From an uncultured Muribaculaceae bacterium (GTDB lineage: Bacteria; Bacteroidota; Bacteroidia; Bacteroidales; Muribaculaceae), in NCBI GenBank assembly GCA_910579675.1, contig CAJTUF010000005.1, forward strand, positions 62,001 through 126,000: 64,000 bases of DNA. The letters are read 5' to 3'. The notes beneath the pieces are model-generated. The model was not told the origin of the DNA, ran no database searches, and saw only the letters and a program-made list of their open reading frames with translations. Below, in pieces: positions 26,879 to 35,329 of the stretch. Each line of letters opens with the position of its first letter. Within the stretch, counting starts at the first letter, position 1. Position numbers and translations under genes: made by a program.

Positions 26879-27055
26879 ATGAAAACCATTCCCCGCATAC
26901 CTCTCGACGACGCAAAGGTGCTCACTCCTGCCGATATGAACAAGATTCACTTTGCCACCGGACTCCACTCCACGGCTCAACCCGCTTCTGCCACAGGGGC
27001 CACAACCGTCCCCTCAGCTACTACCGATAAAGCAACGAAACAGCCCGCACAGTGA
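26879..27055 (+). CDS. Small peptide, candidate natural-product or secreted-peptide precursor
   Basis: 58 residues from ATG 26879, 13 nt after the VKOR gene. The N-terminal IPLDDAKVLTPADMNKIHFATG resembles the leader of Bacteroidetes peptide precursors, in which an L-x-D-x-x-x-L-[ST]-x-x-[ED]-M-[KN]-x-I motif precedes a cleavage site, though the usual Gly-Gly is replaced by Ala-Thr-Gly. The remainder is Ala/Thr/Ser/Pro-rich, without Cys, so it is not an obvious disulfide substrate of its neighbours. Its last codons overlap a hairpin that probably terminates the convergent tRNA gene. Assignment is tentative: it could also be a small anchor or chaperone-like peptide, or a chance frame. Confidence 0.5.
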   Translation: MKTIPRIPLDDAKVLTPADMNKIHFATGLHSTAQPASATGATTVPSATTDKATKQPAQ

Positions 27056-27066
27056 CGTGCGGGCTG
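27041..27066. terminator. Hairpin overlapping the peptide stop; terminator for tRNA-Arg and probably the peptide operon
   Basis: CAGCCCGCAC (27041-27050) and GTGCGGGCTG (27057-27066) form a perfect 10-bp stem with a 6-nt loop that contains the peptide's TGA. Read on the minus strand it follows the tRNA 3' end by 9 nt and is followed by TTTCGTTGCTTT, a U-rich tail. Confidence 0.7.
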
Positions 27067-27075
27067 CTTCACTTG

Positions 27076-27149
27076 TGACTCCTACAGGATTCAAACCTGT
27101 AACCTTCTGATCCGTAGTCAGATGCTCTATTCAGTTGAGCTAAGGAGCC
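27076..27149 (-). tRNA. tRNA-Arg(ACG)
   Basis: The minus strand folds as a 74-nt tRNA: acceptor stem GGCTCCT/AGGAGTC with one G-U pair, D-arm TAGCTCAACTGAATAGAGC, anticodon loop CTACGGA on a TCTGA/TCAGA stem giving anticodon ACG, T-loop TTTGAATC on a 5-bp stem, discriminator A. CCA is not encoded. ACG is normally deaminated to ICG to read CGU/CGC/CGA; CGC is very frequent in the genes here. Confidence 0.95.
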
Positions 27150-27313
27150 ATCATTTAGGCTTATCGACACCCTCCGGTGCCGTTTGCGAGTGCAAAGTTA
27201 CGTACTTTTTCTTGTTCCGCCAAATTTTTATTCATTTTTTTCGCTTTTTCATCTCAAAATCGCAAAAAACGGGGATATGGCGGCCCATTCCACCCCACCC
27301 ACAGGCGGAAATA

Positions 27314-27997
27314 TCATTCGTCGATCGAGTAATTGAGAAAATCCACCAGAGGCTTGAGCGGACGAAGGGCCTCCGAGGTGCGCTCGGGCCATGACGGGTC
27401 GGTCCACCATCGTCTTCCCTCGGCCTTGAATTTTCCATAATCCTTGAGACGCAGCAGCTCGGCCTGAGGATGATTGCGGTCCCACCCCTTCGGGATGGTC
27501 TTGAGCCTTTCGCCCACCCATCCGGGATAAGCCTTTACCAGCTCCGGAGCTGTGATAATCTCGGTAAACTCCTCGATATTATCGACAATGGCGTGGCGCA
27601 GTTTTGTCAGCACCGGCTGGGGCGGACAATACAGGCCCCCGTAAAGCCCCGACTCACCTCCATTTCCCTCATGACCGATATGGATATAATATCCGGCATA
27701 AGGCGCCCGGCGACCGCGCGGGCCGAAAGCTGCCGAAAAATAAGTCTTATATGGGGTTTTATCGGGCGAAAAACGGGTGTCGCGCGCAAAACGGTAGGCC
27801 GCACGGCGGGGATCGTCGGGGCCGCAAGCAGGCTCCCACTCCTTGATGAGCCCGATCAGGCGACCGAGATCGTCGAGCCACTGGCCGCGAAGATCGTCAT
27901 AACGGCTGCGGTTGGCTACAAGCCAATTGCGGTTGTTGTTTGCCGCCAATTCATCGAGAAAGCTGTAGAGCTCCTCCATATAGTAACGGCCGCTCAT
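27314..27997 (-). CDS. DUF2461 family protein
   Basis: 227 residues from ATG 27997, which overlaps the stop of the upstream gene (ATGA) and has GGGAGG 8 nt before it; an ATG 15 bases earlier is a less likely start. DUF2461 (TIGR02453) features: FLDELAANNNRNWLVANRSRYD near the N-terminus, YRFARDTRFSPDKTPYKTYFSAAF in the middle, and GYYIHIG. The biochemical role of this widespread family is unknown. It is the last gene of the psd-pssA-DUF4834 unit, so phospholipid-linked co-expression is likely, though a functional link is only inferred. Confidence 0.85.
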   Translation of the reverse strand: MSGRYYMEELYSFLDELAANNNRNWLVANRSRYDDLRGQWLDDLGRLIGLIKEWEPACGPDDPRRAAYRFARDTRFSPDKTPYKTYFSAAFGPRGRRAPYAGYYIHIGHEGNGGESGLYGGLYCPPQPVLTKLRHAIVDNIEEFTEIITAPELVKAYPGWVGERLKTIPKGWDRNHPQAELLRLKDYGKFKAEGRRWWTDPSWPERTSEALRPLKPLVDFLNYSIDE

Positions 27998-28458
27998 CTT
28001 ATATCCTCCCATTCCACATCGACCACTTGGCTCTCGCGGGCAAACGATTCCGAATCATAGCTTTGAGCGTCAGAAGCAGCTGAGGTTTGATCCACGGCTA
28101 TCTCCTCGTAGTCGACATATTCGCCTACGGAAGAATCGATGCGCTTTCCGCGCCTACGCCCGCTGCGACTTCCTGAAGCCGATTGATAATTATACGATGA
28201 TGATGTCGACGACGAACGGCCCGACCGGTCGTTGTTTTCACTCTGGGATGATGAAAACGGCGATCCGCCGGCGGCACCGAAAAAGTCGCCATACATATTG
28301 CGGGTCTGCTTGGCTATCTTGCGGGTCACCCACCAGATAAACAGGCGCTTGATAAGCCTGCCTATATAGGGGAGCGAGAAGAAAATAAGGATTATTGCGA
28401 GTATGTAGAGCACAGTAAAAGCTATAGGTTGTAATAAAAATAAATCAGGAAGCGGCAA
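27994..28458 (-). CDS. DUF4834-like membrane protein, probably TTG start
   Basis: About 154 residues. One N-terminal membrane segment (PIAFTVLYILAIILIFFSL) is followed by RLIKRLFIWWVTRKIAKQTRNMYGDFFGA, then a Ser/Arg-rich disordered stretch (SSSTSSSYNYQSASGSRSGRRRG) and an acidic tail with VDVEWEDIR. This layout fits the Bacteroidetes DUF4834 family. The only upstream ATG (28521) would overlap pssA by 52 bases and lacks a binding site; TTG at 28456-28458 has GGAG five bases before it and gives a start right ahead of the membrane segment, so I prefer it. Function unknown; it is co-transcribed with phospholipid genes. Confidence 0.65.
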   Translation of the reverse strand: MPLPDLFLLQPIAFTVLYILAIILIFFSLPYIGRLIKRLFIWWVTRKIAKQTRNMYGDFFGAAGGSPFSSSQSENNDRSGRSSSTSSSYNYQSASGSRSGRRRGKRIDSSVGEYVDYEEIAVDQTSAASDAQSYDSESFARESQVVDVEWEDIR

Positions 28459-28469
28459 ATAGACTCCGC

Positions 28470-29165
28470 TTATTCCTTGCGCCCCACGGCGCTGAGGATG
28501 ATGTAAAACCAGATGGTCCACATCAGGCCAGGTATTCCCGACGTTGCCACAAAAAGAAGCGCAGCAAGGATAATCACATAACGCCTGAAGTTCTCACGCC
28601 ATCCGAAACTCTTGAATTTCAGTGAGCTCATGCGCAGTGAGCTCAGCATAAGCAGACTCATGCACACGATAATGAGCGCCACCACCCACATCGGGGGGCA
28701 TCCGTGGGCAAGGATCCATGAAGTCATGCCAACCCAAAATATTGCATTGGCAGGGATGGGAAGCCCGGTAAAAGTGGTCGACTGGTTGGTGTCGACATTG
28801 AAACGGGCCAGACGCAGAGCGCCACACACCGCTATGAGCAGCGGGAAGAGAGCCCACAGCGGGAAGCCTCCTGAAGCCTGGCTTATCACCGAATACATCA
28901 TTGCAGCCGGAGCGAGACCGAAGCTCACGAGGTCGGAAAGAGAGTCGAGCTCACGGCCCACGTCGGAATATGCCTTCAGCAGACGCGCCATAGCGCCATC
29001 GGCAAAGTCAAAGATGGCAGCTGCGCCTATGGCTATAAACGACCATTCAAATCCGGTGAGGCTACCGAGCTGCGTAGGGCCCTGCAACGCGAGCACCACG
29101 GCCACCGCCCCGCTCACGAGGTTGAGGCAGGTGATGGTGTTGGGTATATGTGCTTTGATGTTCAC
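28470..29165 (-). CDS. pssA: CDP-diacylglycerol--serine O-phosphatidyltransferase
   Basis: 231 residues with about seven membrane segments. The CDP-alcohol phosphotransferase signature D-G-x2-A-R-x8-G-x3-D-x3-D is complete in DFADGAMARLLKAYSDVGRELDSLSD (about residues 55-80). It makes phosphatidylserine from CDP-diacylglycerol and serine, the precursor that Psd then decarboxylates. It starts 7 nt after the psd stop on the same strand, so both steps to phosphatidylethanolamine are co-expressed. Confidence 0.95.
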   Translation of the reverse strand: MNIKAHIPNTITCLNLVSGAVAVVLALQGPTQLGSLTGFEWSFIAIGAAAIFDFADGAMARLLKAYSDVGRELDSLSDLVSFGLAPAAMMYSVISQASGGFPLWALFPLLIAVCGALRLARFNVDTNQSTTFTGLPIPANAIFWVGMTSWILAHGCPPMWVVALIIVCMSLLMLSSLRMSSLKFKSFGWRENFRRYVIILAALLFVATSGIPGLMWTIWFYIILSAVGRKE

Positions 29166-29172
29166 TTAGGTG

Positions 29173-29859
29173 TCAGAGAGATGGGTTGGGGTTATCGGCC
29201 AGACGCGCAACTGCTGTCACGCCGCCTGTAGTCTTATCGCCGAGCTTCACATATATCTCGGCATCGAGAGGGAGATAGAGGTCTACACGGGACCCAAATT
29301 TTATGAAGCCCATGTGGTCTTCTATCGAGGCCTCGATGCCGGGCTCGGCATATGTCACGATGCGGCGCGCGAGGGCGCCGGCAACCTGACGGACGAGTAT
29401 TTCCTGCCCGTTTGCGGCACGGATCAGCACTGTTGAGCGCTCATTTTCGGTGCTCGACTTAGGGAGATAAGCACCCATGAACCGTCCGGAGTGATGACGC
29501 GTGAGGAGCACCTCACCATCGACCGGAAACCAGTTGGCATGGACATTGAGCACCGACATAAACACCGACAGCTGGATGCAGCGGCGCTTCAGACATTCGG
29601 GCTCGTAGACCTCTTCAAGAGCCACCACTGTGCCATCGGCGCTGGAGATCACCACATTGTGGCGGTCGCCGCTGAAATGGCGCTTAGGCGAACGAAAAAA
29701 GTTGACTACCAAAAAGTAGACCACTGCTGACACTGTCGAAAAGACAACAGGCACCTCCACCGGCCTTATAAACATCCAGGCCGATGCATTGACCACTGCC
29801 AGAATAAAGAGCAGCAGAATCAGTATGTTGGTTCCTTCGCGATGGATCTTTACTCTCAT
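29173..29859 (-). CDS. psd: Phosphatidylserine decarboxylase
   Basis: 228 residues from ATG 29859 (MRVKIHREG...); an in-frame ATG at 29925 lies upstream of the promoter's start site and is unlikely. This is the short PSD-A type. An N-terminal membrane hairpin (ILILLLFILAVVNASAWMF) is followed by NFFRSPKR, SADGTVV and FMSVLNVHANWFP, all conserved. Self-cleavage at Gly-Ser in KFGSRVDLYLP yields the pyruvoyl cofactor on the alpha chain. It makes phosphatidylethanolamine, the main lipid of these bacteria. Confidence 0.94.
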   Translation of the reverse strand: MRVKIHREGTNILILLLFILAVVNASAWMFIRPVEVPVVFSTVSAVVYFLVVNFFRSPKRHFSGDRHNVVISSADGTVVALEEVYEPECLKRRCIQLSVFMSVLNVHANWFPVDGEVLLTRHHSGRFMGAYLPKSSTENERSTVLIRAANGQEILVRQVAGALARRIVTYAEPGIEASIEDHMGFIKFGSRVDLYLPLDAEIYVKLGDKTTGGVTAVARLADNPNPSL

Positions 29860-29902
29860 GTCGTTTTGAGTGTTCCGACAGTTTTCATGGCTGTCTATCG
29901 TG

Positions 29903-29933
29903 CAAAGATAAGCCAAATTTTTCATTCGTCAAA
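29903..29933 (-). promoter_or_regulatory. Bacteroidetes-type promoter of the psd-pssA operon
   Basis: On the minus strand TTTG (29933-29930), 19 nt, TATCTTTG (29910-29903). The predicted start near 29896 leaves a leader of about 37 nt before the psd ATG at 29859. Confidence 0.65.
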
Positions 29934-30088
29934 TTCTCTCGGCAAATATCTTGCCACGTCGGCCCGTCTTAAACATTAACATTCGTTATTTCACATTCTT
30001 TTGCACAAACGAGGGTGGATTGAAGCTCCCGTGTTTGTTTATATGTCACAACCCAACTCCTCAACCAACACTCTTAATCTCTACTATT

Positions 30089-30802
30089 ATGTCGGAACTC
30101 AATGATCCCAAACGCATAGGCTCAGCCCCCGAAGCTCCGCGCTTAGAGGCTCACAGAGAGCCTGAGGCACTTCCGGCCCATCATGATGAGCCTTGTGCCG
30201 CCGCCAACCAACCCCCGGTAGACAACGACACCAAGGTGATCGACGCCCGCCACGGCATCATGGGTGCCGGTTCGGCCGTGATTCTACTACTCGTAACCAT
30301 AATCGTGGGCGGACTGCTCCTGCTCGCCACCCACGGTGCCCACTCAGGCTTCGGCAAGCCTTCGGGCACCGCTTTCTACATGGGTCCTACAAAGGTATCG
30401 ACTCCGGGCACTCCTGTCACCCCCGAGCTTAACAGGTCGGCGACAATCTACGCTTCATCGCCACGTGCCGCCGCTGCCGCCACTTCGGCTGTCGATGATA
30501 TTCCCGTCGTGGTCTACCTCTTCAATTATGACAGTAACAATGTGCCTGAAAACGCTCAGCTCACCGAGCTGGCCGCCGAGCTGGCCGAGTCGGGACGCGA
30601 TGTGGCCATCGTGGCCTACACCGATCCACGCGGCTCTGTCGACTACAACAAGCGCCTGAGCCAGCGCCGTGCCGAGGCAATCGGCAATTATCTCGCCAGT
30701 CACGGTGTTGACCGCTCCCACATAAGCGCCACCGGCGCCGGACCGACCGACTCCTATCCCACCGCCAGTCTCGACCGCCGGGCCGTGATCACTCCCCAGT
30801 AA
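30089..30802 (+). CDS. Membrane-anchored OmpA-domain protein
   Basis: 237 residues from ATG 30089. Unlike OmpA itself there is no cleavable signal: the first 57 residues are hydrophilic and acidic/proline-rich, then one membrane segment at about 58-81 (GAGSAVILLLVTIIVGGLLLLA), a Thr/Ser/Pro linker, and a C-terminal OmpA-like domain (about 140-237). The domain has VVVYLFNYDSNNVPEN, VAIVAYTDPRGS and the peptidoglycan-binding signature YNKRLSQRRAEAIGNYL. The predicted topology is cytoplasmic N-terminus, inner-membrane anchor, periplasmic domain binding peptidoglycan, similar in layout to MotB-like or TolR-like proteins. It is a single-gene unit; its partner is unknown. Confidence 0.8.
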   Translation: MSELNDPKRIGSAPEAPRLEAHREPEALPAHHDEPCAAANQPPVDNDTKVIDARHGIMGAGSAVILLLVTIIVGGLLLLATHGAHSGFGKPSGTAFYMGPTKVSTPGTPVTPELNRSATIYASSPRAAAAATSAVDDIPVVVYLFNYDSNNVPENAQLTELAAELAESGRDVAIVAYTDPRGSVDYNKRLSQRRAEAIGNYLASHGVDRSHISATGAGPTDSYPTASLDRRAVITPQ

Positions 30803-30833
30803 ACACCAACGCATAATATCAACACCAATTACC

Positions 30834-30887
30834 GCGCCCTGCGTCGGCTCCTCCACCTCATCGGCAGAGGAGCGCGTCGCAGGGCGC
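30834..30887. terminator. Hairpin between convergent OmpA-domain and exporter genes
   Basis: GCGCCCTGCG (30834-30843) with CGCAGGGCGC (30878-30887), and inside it GCTCCTC (30847-30853) with GAGGAGC (30867-30873), make 17 bp with a small internal loop. No long U-run on either side, so termination strength is uncertain. Confidence 0.6.
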
Positions 30888-30912
30888 CGCGCGTCTATCG
30901 CTCTGTTGTCGC

Positions 30913-33288
30913 TTATTCCTGCCTCAGATATTCGACAGGATTGGAGCGGGCTATGTGCATGGCATTGGCCACCACCACTCCGGCCAGCAATATGATTATC
31001 AGCATCAGACCTGCAATCATAGGCAACGGTGAGAGCCCTACCCTGATCACAAACTGTTCCAGCCAGTAGCTCCCGATCACCATGGCGGCAGCTCCGCCGA
31101 GAAGCAGTGATGGAAGCGCCACCTTGAATATATCGACACAGAAAAGGCGCAATATGGCCGAAGCCGGAGTGCCGTTGACTTTGCGGATGGCAATCTCGCG
31201 CGACCGACGCTGCACTTCGTCGGAAGTATAGCCCACCAGACCAATCAGGGCTATAAGGAGTATCACCACTCCGGCTATCATCACCGAGGTGCCGAAACGG
31301 AGCACTCCGCTGTTGCCGGCCTCTACCATCGCCGGAAGCGACACCACGGAAAGTCCGGCATCGGGCGCCACGCGGTCGATCACTGCCTGGGCGGCCAGCA
31401 GAGCATCCGGGCCCAGATGGTCAAACCGGATATAAATCAACCGTGAAGGAGCCGACGACGGAAACATCACCGCAGCACGTGCTTCGGCGTTGCTCCGAGT
31501 GAAGCCCCCCAGCCGCAGTTTCGACACCACTCCGGCTATGGTGTATTCGATCGACATGCGGCGCTCATGGTCCCAATGCTCGGTGATGAAGAAACGCTGG
31601 CCCACAATGTTGCCGTCGGCCACCCCGAAGTGGTCCCGGAAGATATTTACAAATTCCTCGTCGACGAGCACCTCATTGATGGTCGAGTCGGCATGGGCCG
31701 AAAAGCCCTCACCCTGCACCAGCCTCATCCCGAGAGTTGCCACCAGTTCGGGATTGACATCATACAGATCGGCCACATTCACGGCGCGGTCGGGATCGTC
31801 GGTCCATACATTGTTGCCTGCTCCGGCACTCATGAAGTCGTGATAGCCTGAGGCCACCGACTCCACTCCGGGCAGCTCGCTGAGCTGCGTCATCAGATTA
31901 CTGCGCGCTCCTCTTTCGAGCGGCTGGACATTGACCATTGCCACTCCCGACGGATCAAAACCGAGATCGCCCGAGCTCATCAGACTGTACTGACGCACCA
32001 CCAGCACCAACAGACACACCAGCAGACCCGAGGCAAAAAACTGAACCGCCAGCAGAGCAAGCTTCCACACCCGGCGGTGCTTGGGATTGGTGCGGAATGC
32101 GTTTATCACCGGGGTGCGGCAATACATCCATGCAGGCACCACGCCGGTCACTATAAGCAGGAGGGCACACACCCCCAGCTCCACCGCCCACACACCCGGC
32201 GTCGTGAGCAGCTGCGCAGCGCTGTTGCCGAGCAGATACAGGCACTCATCGGAGAAGCACACAACAAGGAGCACCGCCAGCACCACCGACACCGCGAGGA
32301 AAAACACGCTCTCCCCTATCACCTTCCTGAATATTGCTCCGCGTCCGGTGCCGAAACATTTGCGTATGGCCATCTCCTTGTTGCGCTTGCCCATCTGACC
32401 TATCACCACCAGCAGATAGTTGAGCGACGAGCTCATGAGCATCACCACAGCCAAAAGAGCGAGCACCCATATCATGGTCTTGTTGGTGAGCGAGCGGTTG
32501 TGGAGGCTCGTTATGGGCCAGAACGAAAAGCTATACTGATATTTTTCGGCATCGGGCCCCACATTGTCGGCCAGCATACGGGCAATGATCGGCTTTAGGT
32601 CAGCAAGCACAGTGCCGGGTGCCAGACGCACATAGCTATGGTATCGGTCGTTGCCCATCCAGTTGTCGCGCCCGTCATGTGAAAATTTACCTATTGCCGC
32701 CAAGCCTACATATACGTGGTTGGGCACGGTAGAGTTGATCGGAAAATCTTCATACACACCCTCCACCGTAGCCGTCATAGACCCTGAAAAGGATGGGGCG
32801 GTGAGCACGGTGCCTATCACATCGGCGCCGCCGCCGATCTTGTCGGCAAGAGAGCGGGGAATCATGCAGCCATCAGCAGTGGCGAGGGCGGCGTGAGGAT
32901 CGCCGGCCACTATCTGACGCTGCAACACATCGAAGAAGCAACTGTCGGCAAGCGTCACCCCATCGGTCTCAACCTCACGTCCGTCGGGCAGACGCAAGGC
33001 CATCGAAGGGGCGAGAAAAGTGGAGCGCGTGGCTGCCTCCACCGAGGGCACATATTGTTTGAGCCCCGGGGCAATACCTCCGGCAGTATTGCCATATTCG
33101 ATGTATTCGCCGTTGATCTCCATTGTTTCGGCCACACGGTAGATGCGGTCGCTGTCGGGATAGAAAGCATCGTAAGTGGTCTCGACAAAGATCTTGGCCA
33201 CAAGAATGAAGCCCAGGGAGAGGCCCAGGGTTAGACACACCACCTTGATGATGTTGCGCCTCATATCGGTTCGGAAAAATCTTAGCAT
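30913..33288 (-). CDS. MacB/FtsX-type ABC transporter permease
   Basis: 791 residues. N-terminal membrane helix (IIKVVCLTLGLSLGFILVAKIF), a periplasmic core (about 45-250), then an FtsX block of three helices around 285-420, a second periplasmic domain and a final FtsX block (GVVILLIALIGLVGYTSDEVQRRSREIAIRKVNGTP). Two FtsX domains in one chain is the usual Bacteroidetes layout. The final gene of a four-gene unit with TolC, membrane fusion protein and ATPase, so it is the inner-membrane part of a tripartite exporter or mechanotransmission pump. Substrate unknown (peptides, lipids or antimicrobials in related systems). Confidence 0.9.
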   Translation of the reverse strand: MLRFFRTDMRRNIIKVVCLTLGLSLGFILVAKIFVETTYDAFYPDSDRIYRVAETMEINGEYIEYGNTAGGIAPGLKQYVPSVEAATRSTFLAPSMALRLPDGREVETDGVTLADSCFFDVLQRQIVAGDPHAALATADGCMIPRSLADKIGGGADVIGTVLTAPSFSGSMTATVEGVYEDFPINSTVPNHVYVGLAAIGKFSHDGRDNWMGNDRYHSYVRLAPGTVLADLKPIIARMLADNVGPDAEKYQYSFSFWPITSLHNRSLTNKTMIWVLALLAVVMLMSSSLNYLLVVIGQMGKRNKEMAIRKCFGTGRGAIFRKVIGESVFFLAVSVVLAVLLVVCFSDECLYLLGNSAAQLLTTPGVWAVELGVCALLLIVTGVVPAWMYCRTPVINAFRTNPKHRRVWKLALLAVQFFASGLLVCLLVLVVRQYSLMSSGDLGFDPSGVAMVNVQPLERGARSNLMTQLSELPGVESVASGYHDFMSAGAGNNVWTDDPDRAVNVADLYDVNPELVATLGMRLVQGEGFSAHADSTINEVLVDEEFVNIFRDHFGVADGNIVGQRFFITEHWDHERRMSIEYTIAGVVSKLRLGGFTRSNAEARAAVMFPSSAPSRLIYIRFDHLGPDALLAAQAVIDRVAPDAGLSVVSLPAMVEAGNSGVLRFGTSVMIAGVVILLIALIGLVGYTSDEVQRRSREIAIRKVNGTPASAILRLFCVDIFKVALPSLLLGGAAAMVIGSYWLEQFVIRVGLSPLPMIAGLMLIIILLAGVVVANAMHIARSNPVEYLRQE

Positions 33289-33305
33289 GGCGTAGAGGTG
33301 AGGGA

Positions 33306-33989
33306 TCAGAGTTTGTTTTCGAGGCTTTCCACTATCTGACCGTCAAACAGATTGACCACATAGTCGGCATATTCGGCATCGCGCTGCGAGTGGGTCACCA
33401 TGATGATAGTCGAGCCTTCACGGTGGAGCGAGCTCAGGAGCTCCATCACCTCGGTGCCGTTGCGCGAGTCGAGATTGCCGGTAGGTTCGTCGGCCAGAAT
33501 CAGTCCGGGGCGGCTCACTATAGCCCTGGCTATCGCCACTCGCTGCTGCTGTCCGCCCGAGAGCTGCGAGGGATAGTGGCGGCTGCGGTGGCTGATGCCC
33601 ATGCGCTTCATCACCTCCTCCACCCGGCTCTCCTTCTCGCTCCGCGACATGCGCATATTATTGAGCGGAAGCATGATATTGTCTTTCACATTCATATCCT
33701 CGATGAGATTGAACGATTGAAACACAAAGCCAATCGTGCCTGTGCGGAATCGGGTGCGCTCATTTTCGCGCAGCCCCGCCACCTCGCGGCCGTCGATCTT
33801 GTAGCTACCGGAAGTAGGGTTGTCGAGCATGCCGAGGATATTGAGCAGCGTCGATTTGCCGCATCCCGAGGGGCCCATGATGGCCACGAAATCACCGTCG
33901 GATATTGTGAGCGACACTTTGTCGAGCGCCATAGTCTCGACACTCTCTGTACGAAACACCTTTTCGAGGTCTTTTATCTCAAGTTTCAT
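33306..33989 (-). CDS. MacB/LolD-type ABC transporter ATPase
   Basis: 227 residues, a bare nucleotide-binding domain. Walker A GPSGCGKSTLLN near residue 38, signature LSGGQQQRVAIARA near 140, Walker B LILADEPTGNLDS and the switch His in MVTHSQ. QSFNLIEDMNVKDNIMLPL is typical of the LolD/MacB group. It powers the FtsX-type permease, whose gene starts 17 nt downstream. Confidence 0.95.
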   Translation of the reverse strand: MKLEIKDLEKVFRTESVETMALDKVSLTISDGDFVAIMGPSGCGKSTLLNILGMLDNPTSGSYKIDGREVAGLRENERTRFRTGTIGFVFQSFNLIEDMNVKDNIMLPLNNMRMSRSEKESRVEEVMKRMGISHRSRHYPSQLSGGQQQRVAIARAIVSRPGLILADEPTGNLDSRNGTEVMELLSSLHREGSTIIMVTHSQRDAEYADYVVNLFDGQIVESLENKL

Positions 33990-34023
33990 TGCAATTATGG
34001 TCTTTGGGTTCTGTAATTCTATG

Positions 34024-35283
34024 TTAGTCGCGGTCGTCGATCTTCAGACGATCTGCCTCTGTAAAGTCGCGGTAGGAGCTGGTGATGATGCGCTCGCCCG
34101 GACGCAATCCCTCCTTCACCTCAAAGAAGTCGGGATTCTGACGCCCGATGCGTATTTCGCGGCGGGTTGCCTCGCGCCCATCCTCCGACACCACAAACAC
34201 CCACTTGCCTGCCGTGGTCTGGCTGTAGGAACCACGTGGCACCATCACCGCCTTCGACGCATTGCCGAGCTCAAGTGTCAGATAATAGGTCTGACCCACG
34301 CGGATATTTTCAGGAAGAGCACCCTCGATAACCATATCGGCCCTGAACTTCCCTTCGGCCACTTCGGGATAGACCTTTGCCACCGACACCTCATAGACCT
34401 TTCCGCCGCGCTCCATGCTCCCTTTCAGGCCTGCTTCGACGCGGTCAATGTAGTGCTCGTCGATCTGAGTGGTGATCTTGTAGCGGTCGAGGATATTGAT
34501 CTGCCCCACCTGCTGACCCGACGAGATGCTCTGTCCGATCTCGGCGCTCAGACTGCCGAGCTGTCCGGCATGGGAGGCGCGGATATTGAGATTGTCGGCA
34601 CGGGAGCGTACGAGCGCGAAGTTTTCGCGCATATTGTCGAGGCTCTCACGCATCATATTGATCTGCACTGCGCGATACACCGAATCCTGACTCAACCGGT
34701 CGCGAAGCAACTCGAAGCTCTCACGGGCCAGCTCATAGTCTTCGCGGGCCTGAAGATACTCCTCGCGCGAGGTGAGGCTCTCCTTGTAGAGCGCATCCTG
34801 CTGCTCCATGGCCCTGCGCTTGCGGGCCAGTTCTGTGCGGGCTTCGAGGAGTTGACGTTTGATTTCGAGCCGTTCCTTCTCCATTGCCAGCTCGGTGTCG
34901 CGTAGCATATTCTGCTTCTCGGCAAGCTGACTCTCCGAGTCGAGTATCTGCTGGCGCAGGGTGGGGTTGTGGAGGGTGATGATCACATCGCCCGCCTCTA
35001 CCATGGCTCCCTCCTCGGCGAGCCGGCTCTCGACAATACCTGTCTCCAGAGCCGACACCTGCACGGTGGTGCCTGTTTCTACTCGGCCATTGAGGCGTAT
35101 ATAGTCGCGGAACTCCCCTTCGGTAACATCGCCGAAGGTCATACCGGCGGTAGTGGTGGAGTAGGTGTCCGACGTCATGCGCGACACTGCCCATGCCACC
35201 ACAGCCACAGCGGTTGCCACTCCTATGGCCACTGCCACATATTTCTTAAGATGGGGATGGCGCTGTTGTATCTCTCTATCCAT
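34024..35283 (-). CDS. Membrane fusion (HlyD/MacA-type) adaptor protein
   Basis: 419 residues. A membrane anchor (VAVAIGVATAVAVVAWAVS) follows a short cytoplasmic head, then a lipoyl-like half (VSALETGIVESRLAEEGAMVEAGDVIITLHN), a long coiled-coil hairpin (about 100-225, rich in E, L and R), the other lipoyl half (LNIRASHAGQLGSLSAEIGQSI) and beta-barrel domain. It bridges the inner-membrane ABC permease and TolC in the periplasm. It lies 34 nt upstream of the ATPase gene and 46 nt after tolC. Confidence 0.92.
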   Translation of the reverse strand: MDREIQQRHPHLKKYVAVAIGVATAVAVVAWAVSRMTSDTYSTTTAGMTFGDVTEGEFRDYIRLNGRVETGTTVQVSALETGIVESRLAEEGAMVEAGDVIITLHNPTLRQQILDSESQLAEKQNMLRDTELAMEKERLEIKRQLLEARTELARKRRAMEQQDALYKESLTSREEYLQAREDYELARESFELLRDRLSQDSVYRAVQINMMRESLDNMRENFALVRSRADNLNIRASHAGQLGSLSAEIGQSISSGQQVGQINILDRYKITTQIDEHYIDRVEAGLKGSMERGGKVYEVSVAKVYPEVAEGKFRADMVIEGALPENIRVGQTYYLTLELGNASKAVMVPRGSYSQTTAGKWVFVVSEDGREATRREIRIGRQNPDFFEVKEGLRPGERIITSSYRDFTEADRLKIDDRD

Positions 35284-35329
35284 GATATATTTGTGATGAT
35301 ACTATAGTTTATAGGTTATTTTAGTGGAA

